NCBI GenBank assembly: GCA_947498325.1
Contig: CANMKE010000004.1
Coordinates: 1-64,000 of the forward strand
From: an uncultured Persicobacter sp.
GTDB lineage: Bacteria; Bacteroidota; Bacteroidia; Cytophagales; Cyclobacteriaceae
DNA: 64,000 bases
Reading direction: 5' to 3'
A program made the translations under genes and the position numbers. Below the pieces are notes generated by a model. The model made no database searches. It saw nothing but the letters and a program-made list of their open reading frames with translations, and was not told the DNA's origin. Positions within the stretch are counted from its first letter, which is position 1; every line of letters begins with the position of its first letter. Positions 51,921-62,500 of this stretch are shown piece after piece.

Positions 51921-52485
51921 CTTTCTTTAAAAATAAATGCGTCAGCAAATTCCCAAAGTTCACGGCTACCCAACCAGAGAACAAACCGACCAGCGCGCCG
52001 CCAATCACATCAAGGGGATAATGTACCCCCACATAAATTCGGGAATAAGCCACAACCACCGCCCAAAAAAATAACCATTTGATCCATGGGTATCGCGGCT
52101 TCATGATTTTATATAATAATAAGGATAATCCGAAAGTATTCGAAGCATGTGAGGAAACAAATCCGAATTTTCCTCCACGGGTACCGACCACATGCACCAA
52201 ACCTTCAAGCAGCGGCTCATGGCTTGGCCTCGGTCGCATAAAAAGAGGTTTGATCAGGCCGCTCGCCAGTTGATCGGCGCAAACAATACAAACGACAATG
52301 GCTAAAATCCATACCCATACCTCCTTTTTGTATTGTTTAACCAAAAAATACAACAGCACAGCATAAAAGGGAATCCAAGTAAATTTATAGGTAATAGCAT
52401 ACATGATCGGATCAAGAAAATCCCAATGCCATTGATTAAGTGCCAAAAACCACCCCTGATCGAGCTGAAAAATTTGCTGAAGCAT
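51901..52485 (-). CDS. PAP2-family membrane phosphatase
   Basis: The 194-residue integral membrane protein has the three phosphatase motifs: KPLFMRPRP (KxxxxxxRP), SSHASN (in place of PSGH) and SRIYVGVHYPLDV (SRxxxxxHxxxD). Members act on undecaprenyl diphosphate or phosphatidic acid lipids. The start is ATG 52485; a TTG at 52506 is in frame. It overlaps pcm. Confidence 0.9.
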   Translation of the reverse strand: MLQQIFQLDQGWFLALNQWHWDFLDPIMYAITYKFTWIPFYAVLLYFLVKQYKKEVWVWILAIVVCIVCADQLASGLIKPLFMRPRPSHEPLLEGLVHVVGTRGGKFGFVSSHASNTFGLSLLLYKIMKPRYPWIKWLFFWAVVVAYSRIYVGVHYPLDVIGGALVGLFSGWVAVNFGNLLTHLFLKKDEEKNG

Positions 52486-53099
52486 ATTATTTGTATAGAA
52501 AGCCAATTACTGAAACACATTGGCAGCAGGCTCACTTAAACCAACTGCCAGGGTAAATATTGAGGGTGTAAATGTAGAGAAAAGTACTGAGATTTTTTCT
52601 GACAGAAATAAAAAGGCGCTTTTTCAGCTGAAAAAATTTTTATCGCAAACAATTCTATACTAAAAAACAGGTAACCTCAACGAGAAACTTACATCACGGA
52701 AAAATGACACAAATATTAATGGGCAAGCATGGTTTAAGCATAAACTACATCAATACCTACACCTCAAAACCTGCCACTAAAATCCACGCAATCACAGTAC
52801 AACATTGCAAAACATTTGAAATTGGTTGAAAAATCAACATAAAAATAATGCATCTCGAAAGTGGTTTTCTGTCATCAATTGCACTATTAATAGTGTGTAC
52901 CTTAATAAGGCGATCGAATTGCCAATTTTTAATGTGCTGTTTTGGGGAAAAACAAGCTTGATTACTTGAGATGTTTGTCTTCAAACAAATAAGGTACGCA
53001 GATTATTTACGCAAAGGAGAACAATTTCAGCATAAAGAACTGAAATAGAGTTTATTCCAATGCAATGCCTGATTTTTTTAAAAATTAAAATTGTAACAA
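52486..53099. other. Gene-free stretch with a palindrome
   Basis: This 614-bp gap lies between divergent genes. It holds a perfect 14-bp palindrome CACTATTAATAGTG at 52882-52895 and a small hairpin (TTTCAG/CTGAAA) near 53026-53046. No ORF is convincing and no terminator T-run is clear. Confidence 0.5.
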
Positions 53100-53663
53100 A
53101 TGCCAAATGTTGTTCTATATCACGAAGCTCAATTCGAAGCAAGCCTGCAAAATTTCATCGATCAGATGCAAAATAACAGGCATCGTCTGTCTTCTACAGG
53201 AAAACGGGCACTAACCGTTATGCAGCAACAATTCGAGAAGTGGCAAAATCTTCCTGAGGACGATTATTTTATTCAAAAAATCAGGAATCTCAACATCATC
53301 AAGTGCAATCTTGAGGTGGAGATTCGGGAATTACACAAAATGGAATTTCCTGCACTTGCCCATGAACTGAGAGGTTTGAGCGGCATCCCGATGGTCGATT
53401 TTTTACAGACTGAAGGAATGCACTGTGCCACCAATGCCATTATCTGGAAAAAACTCAGCCAATTGATGGAAGAGCTCAAAATCGCTTCCATTATGAAGGA
53501 TGAATACCTTGCCACACGGGAATCGATTGGCAATACCCGCAAGCACCTTCAGAATGAACTTTGGAGAACAAAGGTGAACTATGAAACGAGCAATATTTTT
53601 TCCTTCAGAGGCGCCTTACAAGTGTTTAGAAACACGGCACTTTTAGGCAAGGCCAAAGCATAG
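53100..53663 (+). CDS. Helical hypothetical protein
   Basis: The 187-residue soluble protein is mostly amphipathic helix, with Gln-rich segments near 15-50 and possible coiled coil at about 60-90 and 130-165. No domain is recognised. The ATG lies directly after an AT-rich, gene-free region. It converges on the small 53677 gene with 13 bp between stops. Confidence 0.6.
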   Translation: MPNVVLYHEAQFEASLQNFIDQMQNNRHRLSSTGKRALTVMQQQFEKWQNLPEDDYFIQKIRNLNIIKCNLEVEIRELHKMEFPALAHELRGLSGIPMVDFLQTEGMHCATNAIIWKKLSQLMEELKIASIMKDEYLATRESIGNTRKHLQNELWRTKVNYETSNIFSFRGALQVFRNTALLGKAKA

Positions 53664-53676
53664 CCCGTGTTCCGCG

Positions 53677-53880
53677 TTAATACATCAACCTACGCACTAC
53701 CAAATACACTACCCCTATCAGAAACATCAGGATAGAGATTTTATTGACTCCGTGCATCATTTTCAGGCTGAAGGAGGTCGGACGATTAGGGTTTTTCTTT
53801 CTGAAAAAGTAGCCTAAAACTTCAGAGAACTGAAAATAGGCTTTCCAGCCCTTTGGTTTTTCATCGGTAGATTCTTTCAT
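53677..53880 (-). CDS. Small single-pass membrane protein (DUF6728-like)
   Basis: The 67-residue product has a soluble N-terminal half with YFQFSEVLGYFFRKKNPNRP and one C-terminal membrane helix (about 46-64, ISILMFLIGVVYLVV). It resembles a small Bacteroidota family I know as DUF6728. The ispG gene follows 68 bp downstream on the same strand. Function unknown. Confidence 0.75.
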   Translation of the reverse strand: MKESTDEKPKGWKAYFQFSEVLGYFFRKKNPNRPTSFSLKMMHGVNKISILMFLIGVVYLVVRRLMY

Positions 53881-53948
53881 AGTATAAGTGTTGATATTGG
53901 GAAAACCCGATGATCGACCACAAAGTTAGCCGATCACCACGTTTTTTA

Positions 53949-55931
53949 TTATGATTGTGGATCGAACCAATTATCGTCCTCTTTGATAATTTCAATCAGC
54001 TCATTCACCGCATTTTCAGAAGGCACATTTCGCTTTACTACTTCCTGCCCACGGTACAAGGTGATTTTCCCGACGCCAGATCCTACGTAGCCATAATCTG
54101 CATCAGCCATCTCTCCTGGCCCGTTAACAATACAGCCCATAATACCGATTTTCACCCCTTTGAGGTGATCCGTCCGCTGGCGAATCATGGCGGTGGTTTC
54201 CTGCAAATCAAACAACGTTCTTCCGCAGGAAGGGCAAGAAATATATTCCGTTTTGGTCATTCTCGTTCTTGCTGCCTGCAAAATACCAAAACTCACCTGG
54301 TTGTACATTTTTATCCTGGTCATCATGGCATCAGCATCCTGATCCACAAATTTCGGGCTCAGCATTACGCCATCCCCCAGGCCATCAATCAGCAGGCCTC
54401 CAACATCTGTTGAAGCATGCACCTGAAAATCTTCCTCTTCCAGCTCGGCATATCGTTTCCATGCGACCACAGGAACGTTCACATTTTCCATCATCAGCTG
54501 AAAAATCAAACGACGGGTGGCCACCATGGCGTGATCATTTTCAGTCTCAAGTAAAAATACCACTGGATGAGCTTTCAAAGACGCCTTCAACGCTTCCGAC
54601 CAATCGGCCATAGACAGGCGGATGAAGTTCAGCGCCTCGTGCTGACGTGCTGTTGCCAGCCATTCTTGCGCAGTAAAAACAGGGTATTGATGTTCGTCGG
54701 CTTCCTGCTGTTGCCATAGCGAAGCATCCACCAACGCTTTCAGTCCATTGGGTAACATGAAAGGCAAAGGATGCTTGCCCACATAAACCATATCAGCCCC
54801 AAGGTCGCCCATTTTCCACTTGTCCAGTTCAGGCAAATAATGGTGACCAATTACTTTAAGGTCTTTATACTGCACCTCGCCACGGGCGGTCAGGGCAGAA
54901 ATATCTGCAATTACCCGGGGCACTTGCGCACCACCAAAAACACTTACTTCCTGTGTTTTTCTGCGCTCATAAGTGTAAGGGTTTACAGGCGATTGTTTCA
55001 GTGCGGGGATTTCAGCATGTTCAGCACGTCCCACATATCGGTCAATCAATTTTTTTGCTACTGGTGCTTCGGCTTCTGGTGCTTCGGTCAATGATACCCG
55101 CACAGTATCGCCAATACCATCTTCCAGCAGGGTCCCAATTCCAACGGCAGATTTAATCCTGCCATCTTCACCATCACCTGCTTCGGTAACGCCGAGGTGC
55201 AACGGGTATGGACGCATACCGTCCTGCTCCATACGCTCTACCAGCATTCGGTAAGCCTGCACCATAATACGCGTATTGGAAGCTTTCATCGATAACACCA
55301 CTTCGTGATAGTCGAGGTCCTCACAGATCCGCAGAAACTCCAAAGCAGATTCTACCATCCCCAGCGGGGTATCACCATAACGGCTCATGATACGATCAGA
55401 AAGCGACCCATGGTTGGTACCGATACGCATCGCCGTACCGTGCGCTTTACAAATTTCAACCAACGGGGCAAATCTGCCGCGGATACGATCCAGCTCCGCC
55501 TGATATTCCTCATCAGTGTATTCTATCTGCTCAAAGCGTTTTTTATCAGCATAATTCCCTGGGTTAATCCGTACCTTCTCGATAATGCGTGCAGCCACTT
55601 CCGCCGCATTGGGGGTAAAGTGAATATCAGCAACCAAAGGGACATCGTAGCCCCTTTTGAGTAATTCCGCCTTGATATTGGCTAAATTCTCCGCTTCCTT
55701 TTTGGAGGGTGCGGTAATGCGGACATACTCACAGCCAGCATCTACCATACGGATGGTTTCTTCTACCACCGCCTGAGTATCCATGGTATCCACCGTGGTC
55801 ATGGATTGTACCCGTATCGGAAAATCTCCGCCCATCGGCACTTTCCCTATATGAACTACAGACGCCTTTCGACGCTGATAGCGGGTAAGGCTCGGACAAT
55901 ATTTACCTTCTAAATTATTATTCTCTGACAT
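53949..55931 (-). CDS. ispG: 4-hydroxy-3-methylbut-2-enyl diphosphate synthase, long form
   Basis: The 660-residue [4Fe-4S] enzyme converts MEcPP to HMBPP in the MEP isoprenoid pathway. The TIM-barrel half starts SVVHIGKVPMGGDFPIRVQSMTT. The iron-sulfur Cys are in SCPSCGRTLFDLQE and GIMGCIVNGPGE. About 250 residues are inserted between the halves, as in the Bacteroidota/Chlamydia/plant form (E. coli IspG has about 370). The start is ATG 55931; the frame extends upstream without an ATG. Confidence 0.95.
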   Translation of the reverse strand: MSENNNLEGKYCPSLTRYQRRKASVVHIGKVPMGGDFPIRVQSMTTVDTMDTQAVVEETIRMVDAGCEYVRITAPSKKEAENLANIKAELLKRGYDVPLVADIHFTPNAAEVAARIIEKVRINPGNYADKKRFEQIEYTDEEYQAELDRIRGRFAPLVEICKAHGTAMRIGTNHGSLSDRIMSRYGDTPLGMVESALEFLRICEDLDYHEVVLSMKASNTRIMVQAYRMLVERMEQDGMRPYPLHLGVTEAGDGEDGRIKSAVGIGTLLEDGIGDTVRVSLTEAPEAEAPVAKKLIDRYVGRAEHAEIPALKQSPVNPYTYERRKTQEVSVFGGAQVPRVIADISALTARGEVQYKDLKVIGHHYLPELDKWKMGDLGADMVYVGKHPLPFMLPNGLKALVDASLWQQQEADEHQYPVFTAQEWLATARQHEALNFIRLSMADWSEALKASLKAHPVVFLLETENDHAMVATRRLIFQLMMENVNVPVVAWKRYAELEEEDFQVHASTDVGGLLIDGLGDGVMLSPKFVDQDADAMMTRIKMYNQVSFGILQAARTRMTKTEYISCPSCGRTLFDLQETTAMIRQRTDHLKGVKIGIMGCIVNGPGEMADADYGYVGSGVGKITLYRGQEVVKRNVPSENAVNELIEIIKEDDNWFDPQS

Positions 55932-56092
55932 CAGATTATTTCTATCAAAAACATAGCTGAAGCTATGAAAAATATGCTTACCAAAAACTATAGGCGTGGA
56001 AAAACCGATTTGAAAACCACCTTTTTCTTCTGACCACCTACGCAAAAATACCAATTTAACGGCTCATCACCGAAAAACCACCCATAAATCTG

Positions 56093-56803
56093 CTACCCCA
56101 AATCACCGAGCTGTGGACGGATCACGATTTCTTCCACCACGGCCGAAGGACTCATCTGGTAGGCACTCCATACACTTTCGGCAACATCCTCCGCTTTCAT
56201 AAAGCGCTCTTCGGGTAAATCTACCCCATCCCAGGAGGCGGTCAGGGTTGCCCCGGGCATAATCGCGGTAACCTTCACCCCATGCTCCTTCATTTCTTCC
56301 CGCAATACACGGGTCAGGCCGAGTTGAGCATGTTTGGAAATGGCATAAGAGCCACCGTTGGTGTAGGCGGTAATACTTGCCGTTGAACAAATATTGAAAA
56401 CATGGCCCGCTTTCCGCTCCTTCATCTCTGGAACTATCGAACGGCACAGGTGGTAGGTGCTGTACAAGTTGGTTTCGATCATTTCCTCCAAAACACCCTC
56501 TTCTTCCTCATGAATAAAGCCTGGAATAAACCGCCCTGCATTATTGATCAACACTTCCACTGCCTGCGGCAGGCTGTTCACCAACTCGCCAAAGCTTTTC
56601 ACCTCCTCTTTTTTCGACATATCCACAGTGGCCACATAGCACTTTGTTTCAGGAAATTGCTTCAGCAGCTCTTCCCTAAGGTGCAGTAGATCTGCTTCAT
56701 TTCTGGCGCAGGTAACAATATCAAAACCTGCCTGGGCAAAGCGGTGGATAATGGCTTTACCGATACCTTTGGTACCTCCCGTAACGACGATTAATGGATT
56801 CAT
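56093..56803 (-). CDS. SDR-family oxidoreductase
   Basis: The 236-residue classical SDR has TGGTKGIG at 8-15, NNAG near 87-90, the catalytic Ser in ICSTASIT and the intact YAISK motif. The substrate is unknown. It is a single gene upstream of ispG on the same strand, 161 bp away. Unlike the SDR at 2086, all catalytic residues are present. Confidence 0.88.
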   Translation of the reverse strand: MNPLIVVTGGTKGIGKAIIHRFAQAGFDIVTCARNEADLLHLREELLKQFPETKCYVATVDMSKKEEVKSFGELVNSLPQAVEVLINNAGRFIPGFIHEEEEGVLEEMIETNLYSTYHLCRSIVPEMKERKAGHVFNICSTASITAYTNGGSYAISKHAQLGLTRVLREEMKEHGVKVTAIMPGATLTASWDGVDLPEERFMKAEDVAESVWSAYQMSPSAVVEEIVIRPQLGDLG

Positions 56804-56932
56804 TTAAAAAGGATTAAATTTTTGTTTTCCTATAAATTAATGCCTTGCAACACCAAAAAAACGTGATGTATAGCGACATGATTCAGCAAAAAAACGCTAA
56901 TTATATTAAGTTCCGCAAAAAAACACGTTGAA

Positions 56933-56965
56933 TTGATTCATTTTTATAAATCTGTGGCATCTTTG
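56933..56965 (+). promoter_or_regulatory. Promoter of the mlaE operon
   Basis: TTG (56933-56935), a 22-bp spacer and CATCTTTG (56958-56965, one base off TAnnTTTG) lie 26 bp before the mlaE ATG. Confidence 0.5.
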
Positions 56966-56990
56966 CAGTAAAACCACTTTAAGATAATTC

Positions 56991-57722
56991 ATGATTTCGA
57001 ATTTAGGAAAGTATTGTTTATTCATTAAATCCCTTTTCGTCAATAGAGAAAGATTTAGTCTTTACGTTAGATTGACGTTTGAGGAAGCGGTGGAGATCGG
57101 TTACAACTCCATCATCATTGTTGCACTGATATCGACTTTTATTGGTGGTGTTACGGCTATTCAAACTGCCTACAACATGACCAACCCACTGATCCCCAAT
57201 ACCGTGATTGGCTTTATTGTTAGAGAAATGACCTTTCTTGAGCTTGCCCCAACCATTACAGCCCTGGTATTTGCCGGAAAAGTAGGGTCGAGCATTGCTG
57301 GGCAAATCGGCACCATGCGAATCACCGAGCAGATTTCTGCCCTGGAGGTGATGGGTATCAACTCCTCGAGCTATTTGGTCCTTCCGAAAATCACCGCGAC
57401 CATGATCACCTACCCTTTGTTGGTCATTCTCGCTATTGCACTCGGCCTGACGGGCGGTTACTTATCGACTACCCTTACAGGAGCACTTACGCCAGTTGAA
57501 TATATTCAGGGAATTCGCACAGAATTTATCCCATGGAATGTGGCATTTGCACTGATCAAGTCCATTGTTTTTGCTTTTATCATTTCGAGTGTTTCAGCCT
57601 ACGAGGGCTTCTTCACCACAGGAGGTGCTTTGGAGGTTGGTAAATCATCGACAAGAGCGGTAACGAACAGCTGTTTGATTATTTTGGTGGCTGATTTCTT
57701 CCTTGCTGAATTGTTATTATAA
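56991..57722 (+). CDS. mlaE: MlaE-family lipid ABC transporter permease
   Basis: The 243-residue inner membrane protein has five or so membrane helices and the family signature EMTFLELAPTITALVFAGKVGSSIAGQIGTMRITEQISALEVMG. With MlaF it moves phospholipids between the membranes to keep outer-membrane asymmetry. MlaF follows by 10 bp. No MlaD (MCE) gene is found downstream; the HAD gene follows instead. Confidence 0.93.
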   Translation: MISNLGKYCLFIKSLFVNRERFSLYVRLTFEEAVEIGYNSIIIVALISTFIGGVTAIQTAYNMTNPLIPNTVIGFIVREMTFLELAPTITALVFAGKVGSSIAGQIGTMRITEQISALEVMGINSSSYLVLPKITATMITYPLLVILAIALGLTGGYLSTTLTGALTPVEYIQGIRTEFIPWNVAFALIKSIVFAFIISSVSAYEGFFTTGGALEVGKSSTRAVTNSCLIILVADFFLAELLL

Positions 57723-57732
57723 TTTTATTGAC

Positions 57733-58497
57733 ATGATTGAAGTAAAAAATCTTAGCAAATCTTTCATGGGGAAATCGATCCTCAGGAATATCAATGGGAC
57801 CTTCGAGCAGGGAAAAGTCAATATGATTATTGGCGCATCTGGTACAGGAAAAAGCGTGTTGCTGAAATCAATTGTGGGGCTTTACCCTCCTGAGGAAGGG
57901 GAAGTGCTTTTCAATGGGCGCAGTTTTTATGATTGTGAGCTGAAAATGCAAAAAGAAATCCGGCAGGAAATCGGCATGCTGTTTCAGGGGTCTGCACTTT
58001 TTGACTCCAAGACAGTGGCTCAAAATGTGAAATTCCCCCTTGATATGCTGACCGATTACAGTGAAAGTGAGAAAGAGGACCGCGTAGCCGATATCCTGAA
58101 ACGGGTAGGCCTCGAGCACGCACATCACAAAATGCCCTCGGAAATTTCGGGCGGTATGCAAAAGCGGGTGGGCATTGCCCGAGCCATTATCAATAACAGC
58201 AAATACCTGTTTTGCGATGAGCCCAATTCAGGCCTTGACCCACAGACGTCCATTCTTATTGATGGACTGATTAGGGAAATTACCCTCGAATATAACACCA
58301 CCACGGTAGTTGTAAGTCATGATATGAATTCCGTACTCGAAATTGGCGATCACATTATTTTCCTCTACAAAGGCGATAAAATATGGGAGGGCCCCAATAC
58401 AGAAATCACCAAGGCGGAACCTGAATCTTTACAACAATTTATCTCGGCCAACAAGCTTCTCAGGGCGATGGTCGCTGAAGAAAATAAGAAACGATGA
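57733..58497 (+). CDS. mlaF: MlaF-family ABC transporter ATPase
   Basis: The 254-residue ATPase has Walker A GASGTGKS, the Q-loop in MLFQGSALF, the signature SGGMQKRV, Walker B YLFCDEPNSGLDP and the switch His in VVSHDM. The SGGMQKR variant is typical of MlaF. The start is ATG 57733. Its stop overlaps the HAD gene by 4 bp (ATGA), so translation is coupled. Confidence 0.94.
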   Translation: MIEVKNLSKSFMGKSILRNINGTFEQGKVNMIIGASGTGKSVLLKSIVGLYPPEEGEVLFNGRSFYDCELKMQKEIRQEIGMLFQGSALFDSKTVAQNVKFPLDMLTDYSESEKEDRVADILKRVGLEHAHHKMPSEISGGMQKRVGIARAIINNSKYLFCDEPNSGLDPQTSILIDGLIREITLEYNTTTVVVSHDMNSVLEIGDHIIFLYKGDKIWEGPNTEITKAEPESLQQFISANKLLRAMVAEENKKR

Positions 58498-59084
58498 AAA
58501 AGCAGATTATTATCCCTGCGCACATCAAAGGGTTGATCTTTGATGTAGATGGAACTTTGGCTGACACCATGCCAACGCACTATTTAGCCTGGAAAGCCAT
58601 TGCTGACCGCTATGGATTTGAGTTCCCAGAATCGCTGTTTTATGAATGGGCAGGAAAACCAACGACTGAAGTAACGGCATTGCTTAATCAGCGCCACGGC
58701 CTTTCATTAGACATTGAGCGGGTTTCTGCAGAGAAAGAAGAGGCTTACCTCGCGCTCGCCGATCAGGTTCAGCCGATTTCCATCACGGTAGATGTGGCCA
58801 AAGCTTACCACGGAAAACTACCGATGTCCGCCGGAACGGGAAACATTCCTCACCTGACCACACATAGCTTGAAAGCCATCGGTTTGGAGGAAATCATCAC
58901 GACCATCGTAACGATCGAAGATGTTGCCAAACCCAAACCTGACCCTGAGACTTTCGCCCGCTGTGCCGAATTAATGGGTGTTGCTCCTGAAGATTGTGCT
59001 GTATTTGAAGACGGTGACCACGGAATTGCTGCTGGCAAGGCACTTGGAATGACCATCTTTGACGTTCGGGATTATCTGGATTAA
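58494..59084 (+). CDS. HAD-superfamily phosphatase/phosphomutase
   Basis: The 196-residue protein has the motif I nucleophile in FDVDGTLADTMP, Lys in KPKPDPETF (motif III) and the acidic motif IV FEDGDHG, with an alpha-helical cap. It resembles YqaB (fructose-1-phosphate phosphatase) and beta-phosphoglucomutases. It is translationally coupled to mlaF, but a functional link to lipid transport is not known. The substrate is a sugar phosphate by family inference. Confidence 0.85.
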   Translation: MKKQIIIPAHIKGLIFDVDGTLADTMPTHYLAWKAIADRYGFEFPESLFYEWAGKPTTEVTALLNQRHGLSLDIERVSAEKEEAYLALADQVQPISITVDVAKAYHGKLPMSAGTGNIPHLTTHSLKAIGLEEIITTIVTIEDVAKPKPDPETFARCAELMGVAPEDCAVFEDGDHGIAAGKALGMTIFDVRDYLD

Positions 59085-59500
59085 TCCTTTAAGTTTAGTG
59101 CCCACAAATTACAAAAGTTCACCCCGTTTACTTCTCGTGATTTGATTGGTAACTGTATTTTATGGCTTATCGTACACATGAAGTTGCATCCTCAATATCA
59201 TTAAGTTAAGTGCATCACCCTGTAGAAACGCAATTATTTGCGCCTAACACCACGGCGATATTATTGGTTTCTCTCCTTGAATTATTCAATGGTTAGGTGG
59301 GTGGTAAGAACAACCACACTACTGGCATTTCAAATTCAGGCGAGTGCCATATTGAACCCCTTAACTTAATGGCATTGGGACATCCATACCCTTCACGAGG
59401 AAATCATTTACATTAGATTTAAAGAAGGCTTTAGCGTAGATCAGGTAAATAAAGTCATCGACCCATCATCAGTATCCTCAGATCGCCTTTTCAGGGTCGA
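59085..59500. other. Gene-free stretch holding repeat copy B
   Basis: This 416-bp gap lies between convergent genes. It contains the 183-bp inverted-repeat element (59194-59376). From 59370 a plus-strand frame stays open across the histidine kinase 3' end with a protein-like start but no start codon (see findings). Confidence 0.5.
59194..59376. repeat. 183-bp inverted-repeat element, copy B
   Basis: The ends are AATATCATTAAGTTAAG and, inverted, AATGCCATTAAGTTAAG. Length and ends match copy A (15365-15547). Shared blocks are CCTGTAGA near the left end and GCATTTCAAATT. The stem CGCAA/TTGCG (59229-59242) occupies the same positions as CGTTA/TAACG in copy A, and a GTGGT/ACCAC stem (59301-59317) lies at the place of the second hairpin of A. 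Confidence 0.75.
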
Positions 59501-62500
59501 TCACACCGTTATTTGCTTTGGCAACTGCACAAAGAAAGTGGTGCCCTTCCCTTCTTCAGAATCAAACCAGATTTTTCCTCCCGCATGCTCTATCCCTCGT
59601 CTGGCAATGGCCAGGCCAATGCCTGATCCTGAAAATTTAGTACTGAAGTTCGGCAAAAAAACCTTCGACTGAATGTCCTCAGCGATCCCCACACCATTGT
59701 CTTTAATGGCCACTTCGATCACCTCGCCACGATCGGCAAGCTGAAGTTCTATCAGCGGTTCAACATCAGAAGACACCGCCTGAAAGCCATTGATAATCAA
59801 ATTTGACAATGTTCTACCGATCAGTTGCTGATCTCCTTCCACCATCATTTGATCAGGGATTTCTGGATACACTAATTGCCCACGTTCGGGGGTTCGATGC
59901 AATTCAATCACTCGGCGCAATTCGGTCGAGAAATTAAAAGTTTCCTTGATGGGCATCGGCATTTTTGCAAACTCACTGAAAGAGGTAGCAATTTCCGAGA
60001 GGGTATCCACCTGCCCCAGCAGCATATCAATCGCACCACGAATCCGCTCCACTTCCTCTGCTTCACTATTCGACATCACCATTTGCATATATTGCAGACG
60101 CAGCTTCATCGGTGTCAGCGGATTTTTAATTTCATGCGCTACCTGTTGAGCCATCTCCCGCCAGGCAGATTGCTTTTCCGTTTGTGCCATCTGCAATTTA
60201 TTGTCGGAAAGCTTCCGCAACATCCGATTGTATTCCTTCACCAGCGCACCAATTTCATCATCAGAACGCCAATGCAGGGGCTGATCGAGCGACGTCAGGT
60301 TTGTTTGTCGGATCCGTTGCGCCAAAAGGGTCATTGGATAGGTCAGCCACCTCGATGCAAAGAAAGCCACCGAAAGGAAGATGATGAAAATCACGGTAAA
60401 CAGATTGATAATACTGTTCACGCCCTCGTTCAGCAAAGGGTCTGAAATTGGATTTACAGGAAAGAAAGGTACCCCGATAATCCCCATCAGTGTGCCATCC
60501 AAGGCGGAGCGTAAGGCGACATACACTTGTTTGTATTCATAATCACCAGCATATTCATCAAAAACCACTTTTTGCTCACCTTCAAAAACCAAGGCCCGCA
60601 ATGCTTTCGGGTTAATGTGATTCGAGAGTAACTGCCGCTGAAAGATCATCGGCTGATTGGAAGTAATGAGTTTTCCGCGCACATCATAAAGCGCAATATC
60701 AAGCGAGGAAATATTCGCCACCTTGGCAATTTCTGCCACAATATCTTTTTTGTCAAAAATGCGGTCATGATAACGCACCATCACCTCGTTGAGGTTATTG
60801 GCAAGCCCTTCCGCCTTGGAGCTGTAGGAGCTGATCACCGATCGCTTGGAAGTGTTGACCATCATACTCAGTGTGGTAACCGAAAGCGCCAACAACGGCA
60901 CCAAAAAGGCCGAGTTCAGGTAGATCTGAATCTTGGCAACGAAGTTCAGTTTTACATTCTGCGAAAGCATCAGGAAACCAAAGCTTACCACCACCAGGGA
61001 GGCCAGCAAAATCATGATCAGGAAAATATAAGCAAAATCCGTGTACAGGTCATAAAGCCCATAAACGGCGTGTGTAACCACCCGAACACGGTTTTCCTTC
61101 TCTCGGATGCCAATATGCCGATAGCCATTCACCACAACGCCACTTTCGTAAAGTGCAGGATTCTGCAATAAATCCTGATTGAAAAATTTGGCGTAATTGT
61201 AAGCGCCACTCTGAAATTGCAGTTCATCAAAAGCAAAGTCCGCGTAGCTGAACTTCGACTCATCATAACTGTTATTTTTCTTCTTCTCGTGCATTAACAG
61301 CAACGGAAAAACACTGTTCTGATTCAAATCCTGATGCACCAGTTTGATCACCACATACCCTTCAGCACCTCCCTGATCCCGAACGGTAAACACACAGGAG
61401 TAGGTCAAGTTTGCGCCAAAGGAGGCATCCTTCAGTTGATATACCGAAGGGTAATCTGTCTCCGTCATCGTTTTCCGAAACTCCACCCGAATCCGATCCA
61501 GCGTTTCGGTATTGTTTACCGAAATCGGTAAGCCATCACGGTCAAAGAAATAAAACTGCGCGGTATATTTATCGAAATAGTCATTGAGAAAACGTCGCTG
61601 AAAATACTCATCATCGAACTTCACCAACTGCTTCGGGTGGGTAATTAAGCGACTCACCCAGGCATCCTCGCTCATGGTTTGCCCGACGCGCTGCAACAGA
61701 TATTCCCCGATAATGTCGTTTTCAACATTCAGGTTATTGATGAATCGCTCTCGGCTTGCCCCCAAATTATAACTCTGGTATTTCTGTACGGAGATCGTTC
61801 CCAGCACCGAAACGATGATCGTCCCCAAAAACAGGTATAAAACCGTTGCATAGCTGATACTTCCTTTTTTGCGGAAATTGCGCCATCGCCAGGAAAGCAA
61901 AACCAATACCCCGACAGTGCAAACGACCGCCAGGCCTGTAAAATCAAAATGGTTATTGTTCAGTAATGCCAGCACCATTCCCCCAAGCCAGATCAGGCTA
62001 GTAGAAAGGATATTCTGACGGTAAAAAAACTTGGAAAGCAACTTCAATAAAACCGACTCGCCGAGCATAAATGCCATGGCGGAAAGTGCCACACACAAAT
62101 AACTGAAAACCATGAAATTATCCCACAGCAAATTGACGCCAATGGAAAAACTGGACTGCGAATGGTAATTGATCGACTCAAAAATATTGAACACGAAAAA
62201 ACCGAGCTCAAAAACAAAAAAGGTGAAAATCAGCCCGTAAAAATGCAGCTTTCGCGAAGATTGACGAAACAGATAACGCACCAAACCTGAACGGTAATAA
62301 TGGCTGAAAATATAATTGACCACAATACACAGGAAAAACAGATTCAGGATCAGGTCTCCGAGTGAGGGGTTCAGAAAAGACGAAGCAAAAATCTTCGGGT
62401 CAAAGATCTTGATCTCATTGAAGGCGAATGTTTCCCGGGAAAACAGCAAAGGCAATCGCCCACCGACCAGGGCTGTCACTAAGAACAACAAGCCGAAATC

